A stretch of 64,000 bases of DNA from Alistipes onderdonkii. GTDB taxonomy: Bacteria > Bacteroidota > Bacteroidia > Bacteroidales > Rikenellaceae. The notes beneath the pieces were generated by a model. That model saw only the letters and a program-made list of their open reading frames with translations. It ran no database searches and was not told where the DNA came from. The DNA lies in assembly GCF_025145285.1 (NCBI RefSeq), contig NZ_CP102251.1, positions 310,001-374,000 of the forward strand. The letters run 5' to 3'. Below, piece after piece: positions 52,720-61,031 of this stretch (position 1 is its first letter; each line of letters begins with the position of its first letter). The position numbers were made by a program, and so were the translations under genes.

Positions 52720-54783
52720 ATGAAACCTATCAAAACCGCACTTCTGGCCCTGCCGCTCCTGGCCGCAGGGTGCAACCGGGACTCCGGGACTGCAAAAATC
52801 CGGCCGCTGGAGGCCGGAAGCGTCCGGGTCGAAGACGCCTTCTGGAGCCCCCGCTATGAAAAATGGGAACATGTCACCGTCGGCGACATGCTCGACAAGT
52901 TCGAAGGGAACGACCCGGCGCATTTCGCGTGCGGCGTCGACGCTTTCGAAAATTTCGACCTCGTAGCATCGGGCGCCCGCGATATCGGCCGCCACGCGGG
53001 GCCGCCTTGGTACGACGGGCTGGTGTACGAGACGATCCGGGGGATATCCGACCTGCTGGCACAACGTCCCGACCCGGCGCTCAAAGCCCGTGTAGACGGT
53101 TACATCGCCCGCATCGAAGCGGCACAAAAGAGCGATCCGGACGGGTTCGTCGGCACCAACACCCAGCTAACGGAGGACAACCACCGCTGGGGCGCGAACG
53201 GCGGGTTTCTGCGCATGCAGCACGACGTCTACAACGCCGGCATGCTCATCGAAGCCGGGGTACACTATTACGAAGCCACGGGGGACGACAGGCTGCTGAA
53301 AGTCGCCACGCGCATGGCGGACTACATGGTGCGAACGATGGGGCCCGCCCCGAAAAAGAATATCGTCCCGGCGCACTCGGGCCCCGAGGAGGCCCTGGTA
53401 AAACTCTACAAGCTCTACCGTGACCGCCCCGGCCTGCGCGCGCAAACCGGGGCGCAGTCCGCAGCCGGCGACTACCTCCGGCTGGCCGAGTTCTGGATCG
53501 GCAACCGCGGCGTGCACTGCGGCTATCCGCTGTGGGGCACGTGGGGCAACGACAGCGCGGAGCGGTGGATCCACGAGGAGCTCTACACCGCGGAATTCGG
53601 CCCCGAAGCACGGCCCGCATGGGGCGATTACGCGCAGGACTCGATCCGCGTATTCGACCAGCCCGCCATCGTCGGGCACGCCGTGAGGGCCACCCTGCTG
53701 GCGACGGGCATCGCCGCGGCGGCCTATGAGAACGGCAATGCGGACTACATCGCCACGGCGAAACGCTGGTGGGACGACATGGCCGGAAAAAAACTCTTCG
53801 TCACGGGCGGTGTCGGGGCAGTGCATTTCGACGAAAAGTTCGGCCACGACTACTACCTGCCCACCGACGCCTATCTGGAAACCTGCGCCGCCGTAGGTGT
53901 GGGGTTCTTCAGCCAGGCGATGAACCAGCTCACGGGCGACGCGAAATACATGGATGAATTCGAACGCGCGCTATACAACAACGTGCTGGCTGGCGTCGCC
54001 GCCTCGGGCAGGCAGTATACCTACCAGAACCCTCTCAACACCGACCGCAGCGAACGCTGGGAATGGCACCCCTGCCCCTGCTGCCCGCCGATGTTCCTCA
54101 AGATAGTCTCGGCGACCCCCGAATTCATCTACGCCCGGGACGACAGGACGGTCTATGTCAACCTGTTCATCGGCAGCGATGCCGACATCGCGCTCGGCGA
54201 CATGCAGGTGCATGTCCGGCAGCAGACCCGATACCCCGTGGACGGAAAGGTCGTCCTCACGCTTACGCCCGAAAAGGCGGCACGCTTCACCGTGAAGGTA
54301 CGTATCCCGGGCTGGGCCCGCGGCGAGGAAAACCCGTTCGGGTTGTACGTATCCGAAAGCCCGGCCGCGCCGGTGCTCTCGGTGAACGGCACCCCGGTCG
54401 AAATCCGCCTCGACAAAGGGTATGCCCTCCTCGACCGGGTCTGGAACCCCGCAGACCGCATCGTGCTGGAACTTCCCGTCGCGCCGCGCCTCGTCCGGGC
54501 ACATAAAGCCGCCCGGGAGCTGGACGGCATGGCCGCCATCGCGGCCGGGCCGCTGGTATACTGCATCGAGCAGGCGGACAACGCGGATTACGCCCGGCTG
54601 AGGCTCGACACGGCCGGCAGCATGGAACTCGGATACCGCAGCGACCTGATGGACGGCACGCCGGTCATCACGGGAACGGCCATCGACGGCAAGGGCGCGA
54701 AGAGCACCTTCACGGCCATCCCCTACTACGCCTTCGGCAACCGGGGAAACGGCGGCTACCGCGTCTGGCTGCCGACCCGCTGA
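52720..54783 (+). CDS. GH127 beta-L-arabinofuranosidase-like lipoprotein
   Basis: The 687-residue protein has a lipoprotein signal (LLALPLLAAGC, about Cys18). The (alpha/alpha)6 barrel carries the GH127 zinc/catalytic set: Glu and Cys of AYLETCAAVGV and the Cys pair of HPCPCCPPMF. C-terminal beta-sandwiches follow. The usual CCPPN reads CCPPM. It probably removes beta-L-Araf from glycans. With GH43 it may form an arabinose-targeting pair. Confidence 0.9.
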   Translation: MKPIKTALLALPLLAAGCNRDSGTAKIRPLEAGSVRVEDAFWSPRYEKWEHVTVGDMLDKFEGNDPAHFACGVDAFENFDLVASGARDIGRHAGPPWYDGLVYETIRGISDLLAQRPDPALKARVDGYIARIEAAQKSDPDGFVGTNTQLTEDNHRWGANGGFLRMQHDVYNAGMLIEAGVHYYEATGDDRLLKVATRMADYMVRTMGPAPKKNIVPAHSGPEEALVKLYKLYRDRPGLRAQTGAQSAAGDYLRLAEFWIGNRGVHCGYPLWGTWGNDSAERWIHEELYTAEFGPEARPAWGDYAQDSIRVFDQPAIVGHAVRATLLATGIAAAAYENGNADYIATAKRWWDDMAGKKLFVTGGVGAVHFDEKFGHDYYLPTDAYLETCAAVGVGFFSQAMNQLTGDAKYMDEFERALYNNVLAGVAASGRQYTYQNPLNTDRSERWEWHPCPCCPPMFLKIVSATPEFIYARDDRTVYVNLFIGSDADIALGDMQVHVRQQTRYPVDGKVVLTLTPEKAARFTVKVRIPGWARGEENPFGLYVSESPAAPVLSVNGTPVEIRLDKGYALLDRVWNPADRIVLELPVAPRLVRAHKAARELDGMAAIAAGPLVYCIEQADNADYARLRLDTAGSMELGYRSDLMDGTPVITGTAIDGKGAKSTFTAIPYYAFGNRGNGGYRVWLPTR

Positions 54784-54804
54784 CAACCCGAACAGCGCGG
54801 GCAC

Positions 54805-54846
54805 AAAAAAGCACCGGAAAGGTTCGACGCCTTCCGGTGCTTTTTT
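54805..54846. terminator. Terminator between GH127 and PorT-like genes
   Basis: AAAAAAGCACCGGAA and TTCCGGTGCTTTTTT pair around a loop. It serves both convergent genes. Confidence 0.92.
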
Positions 54847-54881
54847 ATTTCCGGCCGCCATCCGGCCGCCCGTTCCCGGGA

Positions 54882-55541
54882 TCAGAAGTTGTAACCCAGC
54901 GAAACGAAGAAGCTGCCGTTCTTGGCCTTGACCTCGTCGGCATCCTTCAGGATGTTCAGCAGGCCCAGGTCATACCCGAGGCTGACATTGTAATGCTTTT
55001 TGAACGTCACGTTGGCACCGAAGCGCAGGCCCAGGTCGGAGCGTTTGAACATCGCTTCCTCCTCGGCGCCATCCCCCAGGTCGGTGGACTTGAACAGGTC
55101 GGCCTTCTCGCCCTTGAACTTCGCCTTGCCATGGATACCGAACCCATAGAAGACACCCGCCAGGGGCTGTATCGAAACGCTCCTGACATTGAAATGCCAG
55201 CTGACCACGACGGGCACCTGCAAATAGAGCATATTGAACTTCACCTTGCCGGACAACTCCTCGTCGAATCCCAGATCGAAATTGGAGGCATTGACCGATC
55301 CGCCGCGTCCCGTCAGGTAAAGGCCCGTTTCCAGGTAGAGCGGCAGCGTCCGCAGCAACGGCTGCTGGTAGGCAAAGCCCACATTGTACGACGCACGCGA
55401 GTCGAACGAGAAGCTGTTACTGCCCGCGCTCAGGTCGATGCTGGTCACATTCAGTCCGGCGCGCACTCCCATCACGCGGCCCTGGCCGAATGCTGACATG
55501 CCGGCGGCAACGGCCAGCAAACAAAGAATAAATTTCTTCAT
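54882..55541 (-). CDS. PorT-like outer-membrane beta-barrel protein
   Basis: The 219-residue protein has a signal peptide (MKKFILCLLAVAAGMSAFG). An eight-strand-type barrel follows with VGVRAGLNVTS-like and LGLRFGANVTFKKHYNVSLGYDLGLLNIL motifs (quoted in part: GLRFGANVTF), and it ends FFVSLGYNF with C-terminal Phe. This is the outer-membrane beta-barrel (PF13568-type) family. The start at 55541 begins the signal peptide. Function unknown. Confidence 0.87.
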   Translation of the reverse strand: MKKFILCLLAVAAGMSAFGQGRVMGVRAGLNVTSIDLSAGSNSFSFDSRASYNVGFAYQQPLLRTLPLYLETGLYLTGRGGSVNASNFDLGFDEELSGKVKFNMLYLQVPVVVSWHFNVRSVSIQPLAGVFYGFGIHGKAKFKGEKADLFKSTDLGDGAEEEAMFKRSDLGLRFGANVTFKKHYNVSLGYDLGLLNILKDADEVKAKNGSFFVSLGYNF

Positions 55542-55895
55542 AACTTTAAAATTATGCCCCGGCTCCCGTGAGGCGTTTAAGTTTGGATTGCCGGAATAGG
55601 GAACCGCCGCGCCCGTTTCCATTCCGGAACGGGAAGCGGGTACCCCGCCATTGTTTCATCGGTTGTAAATATAGGCGCATTATGCGATATCCGGAAATAA
55701 AATCAATGAATGCCACCCTTTTTCACACGAAAGCCGCATTTTACAGAACCGCATCCGCCTCCGAGGCCGGAAAACCGGGATTTCGGAACGGCATGGTGCG
55801 CATAAGAAAAAGATACGGCTTATTTTTCCGACTTTTTTCTTCGTTATGTCTGATGGAATTTCTACCTTTGCCCGCACAACTCGCATCAAGAAAGG
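55542..55895. other. Intergenic region between PorT-like gene and panC
   Basis: This 354-bp region separates divergent genes. It contains the panC -7 box (55863-55870), a TATATTTA on the minus strand near 55667, and a weak hairpin near 55610-55635 (CCCGTTTCC/GGAACGGG). A 113-codon plus-strand frame runs through it but lacks coding character. Confidence 0.45.
55863..55870 (+). promoter_or_regulatory. panC promoter -7 box (TACCTTTG)
   Basis: TACCTTTG lies 25 nt upstream of the panC ATG. Confidence 0.7.
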
Positions 55896-56732
55896 ATGAA
55901 AGTATTTGAAAGTGTCAAGGAGCTCCGTGCAGAGCTGGACAAGGCGGAGCAGTCGGGAATCGGCTTCGTACCGACGATGGGTGCCCTGCATGCAGGACAC
56001 CGCTCGCTCGTGGAGCGTGCCCGGCGGGAAAACGGCACCGTCGTGGTGAGCGTCTTCGTAAACCCCACGCAGTTCAACGACAAAAACGACCTGAAGCATT
56101 ACCCCCGCACGCCGGAGGCCGATGCCCGCCTGCTGGAAGAGGCCGGGGCGGATTTCGTGCTGATGCCCACGGTCGAGGAGATATATCCCCAGCCCGACAC
56201 CCGGCAGTTCGATTTCGGACTGATCGACAAGGTGATGGAGGGCGCCACGCGCCCCGGCCATTTCAACGGCGTAGCGCAGGTCGTCAGCCGCCTGTTCGAC
56301 ATCGTGCGCCCCGCACGCGCCTATTTCGGGGAAAAGGATTTCCAGCAGATCGCCGTCATCAAGTCGATGGTGGCCCAGCTGGCGCTTCCCATCGAGATCG
56401 TCGAATGCGCGATCGTCCGCGGCGAAGACGGGCTGGCCCTCTCGTCGCGCAACACGCTGCTCGATGCAGCGCACCGGGCCGCAGCGCCGCACATCTACGC
56501 CACGCTGCGCGCCTCAGTGGCCCAATCGCAAGAGATGGCTCCCGCACGACTCAAGGAGTGGGTCACGGCCGAGGTGGAACGCAACCCGTTGCTGAAGGTC
56601 ATCTATTACCAGTCGGTCGACGCACGGACGATGCAGGAGGTCGCCGCCTGGGACGACTCCCCCCGCATCCAGGGCTGCATCGCAGTACAGGCAGGAGATA
56701 TTCGTTTAATCGACAACATCCGTATCCGATAA
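55896..56732 (+). CDS. panC: Pantoate-beta-alanine ligase
   Basis: PanC condenses pantoate and beta-alanine with ATP in coenzyme A synthesis. The 278-residue protein has VPTMGALHAGHRSLV, FVNPTQFNDKNDLKHYPRT, YFGEKDFQQIAVIK and ALSSRNTLL. Length is typical. Its TAA stop overlaps the panD ATG by one base (TAATG), giving a panC-panD operon. Confidence 0.97.
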   Translation: MKVFESVKELRAELDKAEQSGIGFVPTMGALHAGHRSLVERARRENGTVVVSVFVNPTQFNDKNDLKHYPRTPEADARLLEEAGADFVLMPTVEEIYPQPDTRQFDFGLIDKVMEGATRPGHFNGVAQVVSRLFDIVRPARAYFGEKDFQQIAVIKSMVAQLALPIEIVECAIVRGEDGLALSSRNTLLDAAHRAAAPHIYATLRASVAQSQEMAPARLKEWVTAEVERNPLLKVIYYQSVDARTMQEVAAWDDSPRIQGCIAVQAGDIRLIDNIRIR

Positions 56733-57091
56733 TGAAATTCCAGATTGAAGTCATCAAATCCAAAATCCACCGCGTGACGGTCACACAGGCCGACCTGAAT
56801 TACGTGGGGAGCATCACCATCGACGAGGCGCTGTTGGAAGCCGCCAACATCATCGAGGGCGAGAAAGTCCAGATCATGGACATCAACAACGGAGAGCGTT
56901 TCGAAACCTATGTCATCAAGGGCGAACGCGCAAGCGGCTGTATCTGCCTCAACGGCGCCGCCGCACGCAAAGTACAGGTGGGCGACGTCATCATCATCGC
57001 ATCCTATGCGCTGATGGATTTCGAGGATGCCAAGCAGTTCAAACCCTGGGTCATCTTCCCCGACACGGCTACCAACCATCTGATCGGATAA
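56732..57091 (+). CDS. panD: Aspartate 1-decarboxylase
   Basis: PanD makes beta-alanine, the co-substrate of PanC. The 119-residue pyruvoyl enzyme has KSKIHRVTVTQADLNYVGSITID (quoted in part: DLNYVGSITID); self-cleavage before the Ser creates the pyruvoyl group. GERASGCICLNGAAARKVQVGD follows. It directly follows panC and ends in a strong terminator. Confidence 0.96.
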   Translation: MKFQIEVIKSKIHRVTVTQADLNYVGSITIDEALLEAANIIEGEKVQIMDINNGERFETYVIKGERASGCICLNGAAARKVQVGDVIIIASYALMDFEDAKQFKPWVIFPDTATNHLIG

Positions 57092-57129
57092 CGCATCCGG
57101 AACCGCCGGCCGGAAAGGCCGGAAAAGTA

Positions 57130-57157
57130 AAAAATCTCCCCTAAAGGGAGATTTTTT
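57130..57157 (+). terminator. panCD terminator
   Basis: AAATCTCCC/GGGAGATTT with loop CTAAA is followed by a T-run. Confidence 0.92.
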
Positions 57158-57170
57158 TGCTATAAATGTT

Positions 57171-57178
57171 TATATTTG
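57171..57178 (+). promoter_or_regulatory. DUF456 gene -7 box (TATATTTG)
   Basis: TATATTTG lies 32 nt before the ATG at 57211, just after the panCD terminator. Confidence 0.68.
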
Positions 57179-57210
57179 TCGATGTTAACGGTCTTTTTTA
57201 TCCCGGATAT

Positions 57211-57723
57211 ATGGACATCGCGCTTTCCGTACTTGCATTCCTGTTCACGATCGTCGGCATCATCGGCTGTATCGTCCCCGCCCTGCCGGGCGTGGTGCTC
57301 AGTTACGCAGGGCTTCTGTGCGCCTATTTCACCTCCTATTCGCATATGTCGGCATCGGCCCTATGGATATGGCTGGCCATCACCGTGGCCGTCAGTGTGG
57401 CCGATTATTTCCTGCCTGCGTGGATGACCCGCAGATTCGGCGGCTCGCGGGCGGGCGCCATCGGGGCCACGGTCGGCGTATTCGCCGGATTTTTCATCTT
57501 CCCGCCCATAGGCATCATCCTGGGGCCGTTCGTCGGCGCCGTGGCGGGGGAATTGCTCAACGACCGCGGGGACTTCCCGAAGGCGATCCTCGTGGGTTTC
57601 GGTTCCTTCCTCTCATTCATCGTCGGCACGGGGCTCAAGGTCGTAGCCGCCGTCGGGATGCTCATACATGTCACGGCCGACACATACCCCGCCGTGCGGG
57701 ACTGGTTCGCAACTCTATTTTAA
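57211..57723 (+). CDS. DUF456 membrane protein
   Basis: The 170-residue protein has four to five transmembrane segments and the DUF456 features IIGCIVPALPGVVLSYAG and SRAGAIGATVGVFAGFFIFPPIGIILGPFVGAVAGE (quoted in part: GPFVGAVAGELL). Uncharacterised family. ATG at 57211 is chosen over 57166, which lies upstream of the promoter box. The M16 peptidase gene follows 11 nt later. Confidence 0.87.
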   Translation: MDIALSVLAFLFTIVGIIGCIVPALPGVVLSYAGLLCAYFTSYSHMSASALWIWLAITVAVSVADYFLPAWMTRRFGGSRAGAIGATVGVFAGFFIFPPIGIILGPFVGAVAGELLNDRGDFPKAILVGFGSFLSFIVGTGLKVVAAVGMLIHVTADTYPAVRDWFATLF

Positions 57724-57734
57724 CCCTTTCGATA

Positions 57735-60635
57735 ATGAAAAAACTCTTACTCTTTGCGGTAGTCATCGCAGCGATGCTGGCCGCGGCTTGTTCCAAGTAC
57801 AAGTACGAAACAGTGAAGGGCGACCCGTTGAACACCAAAATCTACACCCTGGACAACGGGCTGAAGGTCTACATGAGCGTCAACAAGGAGACGCCGCGTA
57901 TCCAGACCTACATCGCCGTGAATGTGGGCGGCAAGAACGACCCGGCCGAGACCACCGGGCTGGCGCACTATTTCGAACATCTGATGTTCAAGGGCACGCA
58001 GCAGTTCGGCACATCGGATTTCGCAGCCGAGAAACCGATGCTCGACCAAATCGAAAACCTCTTCGAGGTTTACCGCAAGACGACCGACGAAGCCGAGCGC
58101 GCGGCGATCTACCACCGCATCGACTCGGTCAGCTACGAGGCTTCGAAGATCGCCATCCCCAACGAGTACGACAAACTGATGTCAGCCATAGGCGCCAACG
58201 GCACCAATGCCTTCACGTCGCAGGACATGACCGTATACGTCGAGGACATCCCTTCGAACGAGATCGACAACTGGGCCAAGATCCAGGCCGACCGTTTCAA
58301 AAACCCCGTGATCCGCGGCTTCCACACCGAGCTGGAGACCATCTACGAGGAGAAGAACATGTCGCTGACGCGCGACAGCCGCAAAGTCTGGGAGGCCATG
58401 GACGCCGCCCTGTTCCCCCACCATCCCTACGGCACGCAGACCGTACTGGGTACACAGGAACACCTGAAGAACCCCTCGATCACCAATGTCAAGAATTACC
58501 ACAAGACCTACTACGTGCCCAACAACATGGCCGTCTGCGTATCGGGAGACTTCGATCCCGACGAAGTGGTCGCCACGATCGAAAAATACTTCGGCGACAT
58601 GCAGCCGAACCCCAACCTGCCGAAACTGCACTTCGAGCCCGAACAGCCGATCACGACTCCCGTAGTGAAGGAGGTATACGGGCTGGAAGCCGCCAATGTG
58701 ATGCTGGGATGGCGCCTGCCGGGTGCGACCGACCCGTCGACCGACGTGGCGAACATCGTGGGCTCGGTACTTTATAACGGCCAGGCCGGACTGATCGACC
58801 TCGACCTCAACCAGCAGCAGAAGGTGCTTTCGGCATACGGCTACGCATCGTCGCAGCCCGATTACGGGACGTTCCTGGTAGCAGGCCGCCCGAAGGCCGG
58901 GCAGTCGCTCGACGAAGTACGCGACATGCTGCTGTCCGAAGTGGCCAAGCTGCGCAACGGGGATTTCGACGAAAGCCTGATCGAGGCGACCATCAACAAT
59001 TACAAGATGCAGATGATGCGTTCGTTCGAAGAAAACGAAAGCCGCGCGATGCTCTACGTCTACTCGTTCATCAACGGCGCAGACTGGGCCGACGAAGTGC
59101 AGCAGCTCGACCGCATGTCGAAGATCACCAAGCTGGACGTCGTGGACTGGGCCAACAAATACCTCGGCCCCGAAAGTTATGCCATCGTCTACAAGCGTGA
59201 AGGCAAAGACCCCAACGAGCAGAAGATCGCAGCCCCGAAGATCACGCCGATCGTGACCAACCGCGACTCGCAGAGCGAGTTCCTCACCGAGATACAGAAC
59301 TCGAAGGTCGAGCCTATCGAGCCGGTATTCGTGGACTACAAGAAGGACATGTCGCAGTTCGAGGCGCAGAAGGGCGTTAACGTGCTGTATAAGAAAAACG
59401 AAACCAACGACATCTTCACGCTGATCTACGTATTCAACACGGGTACGGAGAACGACCCGGCACTCAACCTCGCCTTCGACTACCTGAGCTACCTCGGAAC
59501 GGACAAGATGAGCGCCGAGCAGATCGCATCGGAGATGTACGCCATCGCCTGCTCGTTCGGCCTGAGCGCCGGAACCAACCAGAGCTGGATCGAGATATCG
59601 GGCCTGAGCGAGAACATGGGTAAGGCGATGGAAATCGTCGAAGGGCTGATCGCCGGGGCGCAGCCCAACGAGGAGATCCTGCAAAACCTCAAGGGCGACA
59701 TGATAAAGAGCCGCGCCGACGCCAAGCTCAACCAGAGCCGTTGCTTCGGGGCGCTCCAGCGCTACATGATCTACGGCAGCGATTTCATCCGCCGCACCAC
59801 GCTCACCGACCCGGCATTGCAGGGGTTGACCTCGGAACAGCTGCTCGCAAAGATCGGCGACCTGATGGGCAAGCAGCACGAGGTGCTCTACTACGGCCCG
59901 CAGGACGAGGCCGAAGTGAAAGCCGCCCTGGCCGCGCACCACAAGGTGGCAGCCGACCTCCAGCCGCTGGAAAAAAAGTTCAGCACGCTGCAACCCACCG
60001 ATGAAAACAAGGTCATGCTTGCCCAGTACGACGCCAAGCAGCTCTACTACATGCAGTATTCGAACCGCGGCGAGAAATTCGACCTCGCAGCCGACCCGCA
60101 GATCACCCTCTACAACGAGTATTTCGGCGGAGGCATGAACACCATCGTCTTCCAGGAGATGCGCGAAGCCCGCGGCCTGGCTTACTCGGCATGGGCCAAC
60201 CTCGCCATCCCGACCAACGCCAAGGGCGACTATTACTACATGGCCTTCATCGCCACGCAGAACGACAAGATGCAGAAGGCCATCGAGGCATTCGACGAGA
60301 TCATCAACAACATGCCCGAATCGGAAAAGGCGTTCAGCATCGCCAAGGAGGCCCTTATCTCGCGCCTGCGCACCGAGCGCACGGTGAAGGACGGCGTACT
60401 GTGGAGCTACATCCGCATGCGCGACCTCGGCCTGACGGAGCCGCGCGGAAAGCAAATCTTCGAGAAGGCGCAGCAGATGACGCTCGCCGATGTCAAGGCC
60501 GCACAGGAAAAGTGGGTGAAAGGACGCAAATACGTCTACGGCATTCTGGGCGACATCCAGGATCTCGACCTGAACTACCTCAAGACCCTCGGCCCGATCC
60601 AGACCGTGACACAGGAGGAGATTTTCGGGTACTAA
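57735..60635 (+). CDS. M16 family zinc peptidase lipoprotein
   Basis: The 966-residue protein has a lipoprotein signal (LFAVVIAAMLAAAC). The N-terminal M16 domain carries the inverted zinc motif HYFEHLMFKG and the downstream Glu of ELETIYEEKNM. A second, inactive M16 half includes NEYFGGGMNTIVFQEMREARGLAYSA. Such pitrilysin/insulinase-like enzymes degrade peptides in the periplasm. It is downstream of DUF456 in one operon and ends at a strong terminator. Confidence 0.94.
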   Translation: MKKLLLFAVVIAAMLAAACSKYKYETVKGDPLNTKIYTLDNGLKVYMSVNKETPRIQTYIAVNVGGKNDPAETTGLAHYFEHLMFKGTQQFGTSDFAAEKPMLDQIENLFEVYRKTTDEAERAAIYHRIDSVSYEASKIAIPNEYDKLMSAIGANGTNAFTSQDMTVYVEDIPSNEIDNWAKIQADRFKNPVIRGFHTELETIYEEKNMSLTRDSRKVWEAMDAALFPHHPYGTQTVLGTQEHLKNPSITNVKNYHKTYYVPNNMAVCVSGDFDPDEVVATIEKYFGDMQPNPNLPKLHFEPEQPITTPVVKEVYGLEAANVMLGWRLPGATDPSTDVANIVGSVLYNGQAGLIDLDLNQQQKVLSAYGYASSQPDYGTFLVAGRPKAGQSLDEVRDMLLSEVAKLRNGDFDESLIEATINNYKMQMMRSFEENESRAMLYVYSFINGADWADEVQQLDRMSKITKLDVVDWANKYLGPESYAIVYKREGKDPNEQKIAAPKITPIVTNRDSQSEFLTEIQNSKVEPIEPVFVDYKKDMSQFEAQKGVNVLYKKNETNDIFTLIYVFNTGTENDPALNLAFDYLSYLGTDKMSAEQIASEMYAIACSFGLSAGTNQSWIEISGLSENMGKAMEIVEGLIAGAQPNEEILQNLKGDMIKSRADAKLNQSRCFGALQRYMIYGSDFIRRTTLTDPALQGLTSEQLLAKIGDLMGKQHEVLYYGPQDEAEVKAALAAHHKVAADLQPLEKKFSTLQPTDENKVMLAQYDAKQLYYMQYSNRGEKFDLAADPQITLYNEYFGGGMNTIVFQEMREARGLAYSAWANLAIPTNAKGDYYYMAFIATQNDKMQKAIEAFDEIINNMPESEKAFSIAKEALISRLRTERTVKDGVLWSYIRMRDLGLTEPRGKQIFEKAQQMTLADVKAAQEKWVKGRKYVYGILGDIQDLDLNYLKTLGPIQTVTQEEIFGY

Positions 60636-60658
60636 ACCGCCCCTGCTCCAGGATAACG

Positions 60659-60686
60659 AAAGCCGCCGGTTCCCCGGCGGCTTTTT
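60659..60686 (+). terminator. M16 peptidase terminator
   Basis: An 11-bp stem AAAGCCGCCGG/CCGGCGGCTTT is followed by TT, 24 nt past the stop. Confidence 0.9.
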
Positions 60687-60761
60687 CGTGCCCGCTCCCG
60701 GCCAAAGTACAAAACGGGCAGTCCGGCAAGCCGGCGGGAAATAAAACATCCTGAGCGGAAA

Positions 60762-60888
60762 CGCCGCGAACGAAACCGCCGGGAACACAAGCCGCCGGGA
60801 ATGCAAGCCGCCGGGAATGGAAAACGCCGGGAACGGAAAACGCCGGGAACGGAAAACGCCGGGAACGCAAGCCACTGGGAAAGGAAAA
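60762..60888. repeat. 16-bp tandem repeat array
   Basis: Seven copies of a 16-bp unit (consensus CGCCGGGAACGGAAAA, variants ending CAAGC) start at 60777, 60793, 60809, 60825, 60841, 60857 and 60873. A 15-bp partial copy precedes them. The period is not a multiple of three, so it is not coding. Confidence 0.9.
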
Positions 60889-60920
60889 CACCCCTGCCGA
60901 AGGTTTTTCCGACAGGGGTG
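60885..60920 (-). terminator. AHCY terminator
   Basis: On the minus strand CACCCCTGTCG pairs with CGGCAGGGGTG (one G-U), followed by TTTT. It lies just past the tandem array. Confidence 0.78.
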
Positions 60921-61031
60921 GAATCGTAAAACAACAGGTCTTGACTTCCCGCCCGGCCAGAAACCGGACGGCCGCAGGAAACTTCCCGTTTCGCCGGGGA
61001 CAGCCCCGAAGCCCACGGCAGCCTCCAGCCG

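Larger units (their letters stand above)
60687..61031. other. Intergenic region with tandem array
   Basis: This region between the convergent M16 and AHCY genes holds the 16-bp tandem array (60762-60888) and the AHCY terminator. No gene is supported. Confidence 0.6.

Noticed and set aside
55568..55909. 113-codon plus-strand frame before panC
   Set aside because: It spans a promoter region, has no homology I recognise and overlaps the panC start in another frame.
60762..60888. CRISPR-like array
   Set aside because: The period is 16 bp with no unique spacers and no cas genes, so it is a simple tandem repeat.
58182..61016. 944-codon minus-strand frame opposite the M16 peptidase
   Set aside because: Antisense shadow of a clear M16 gene; the part past 60640 reads through a terminator and tandem repeats.
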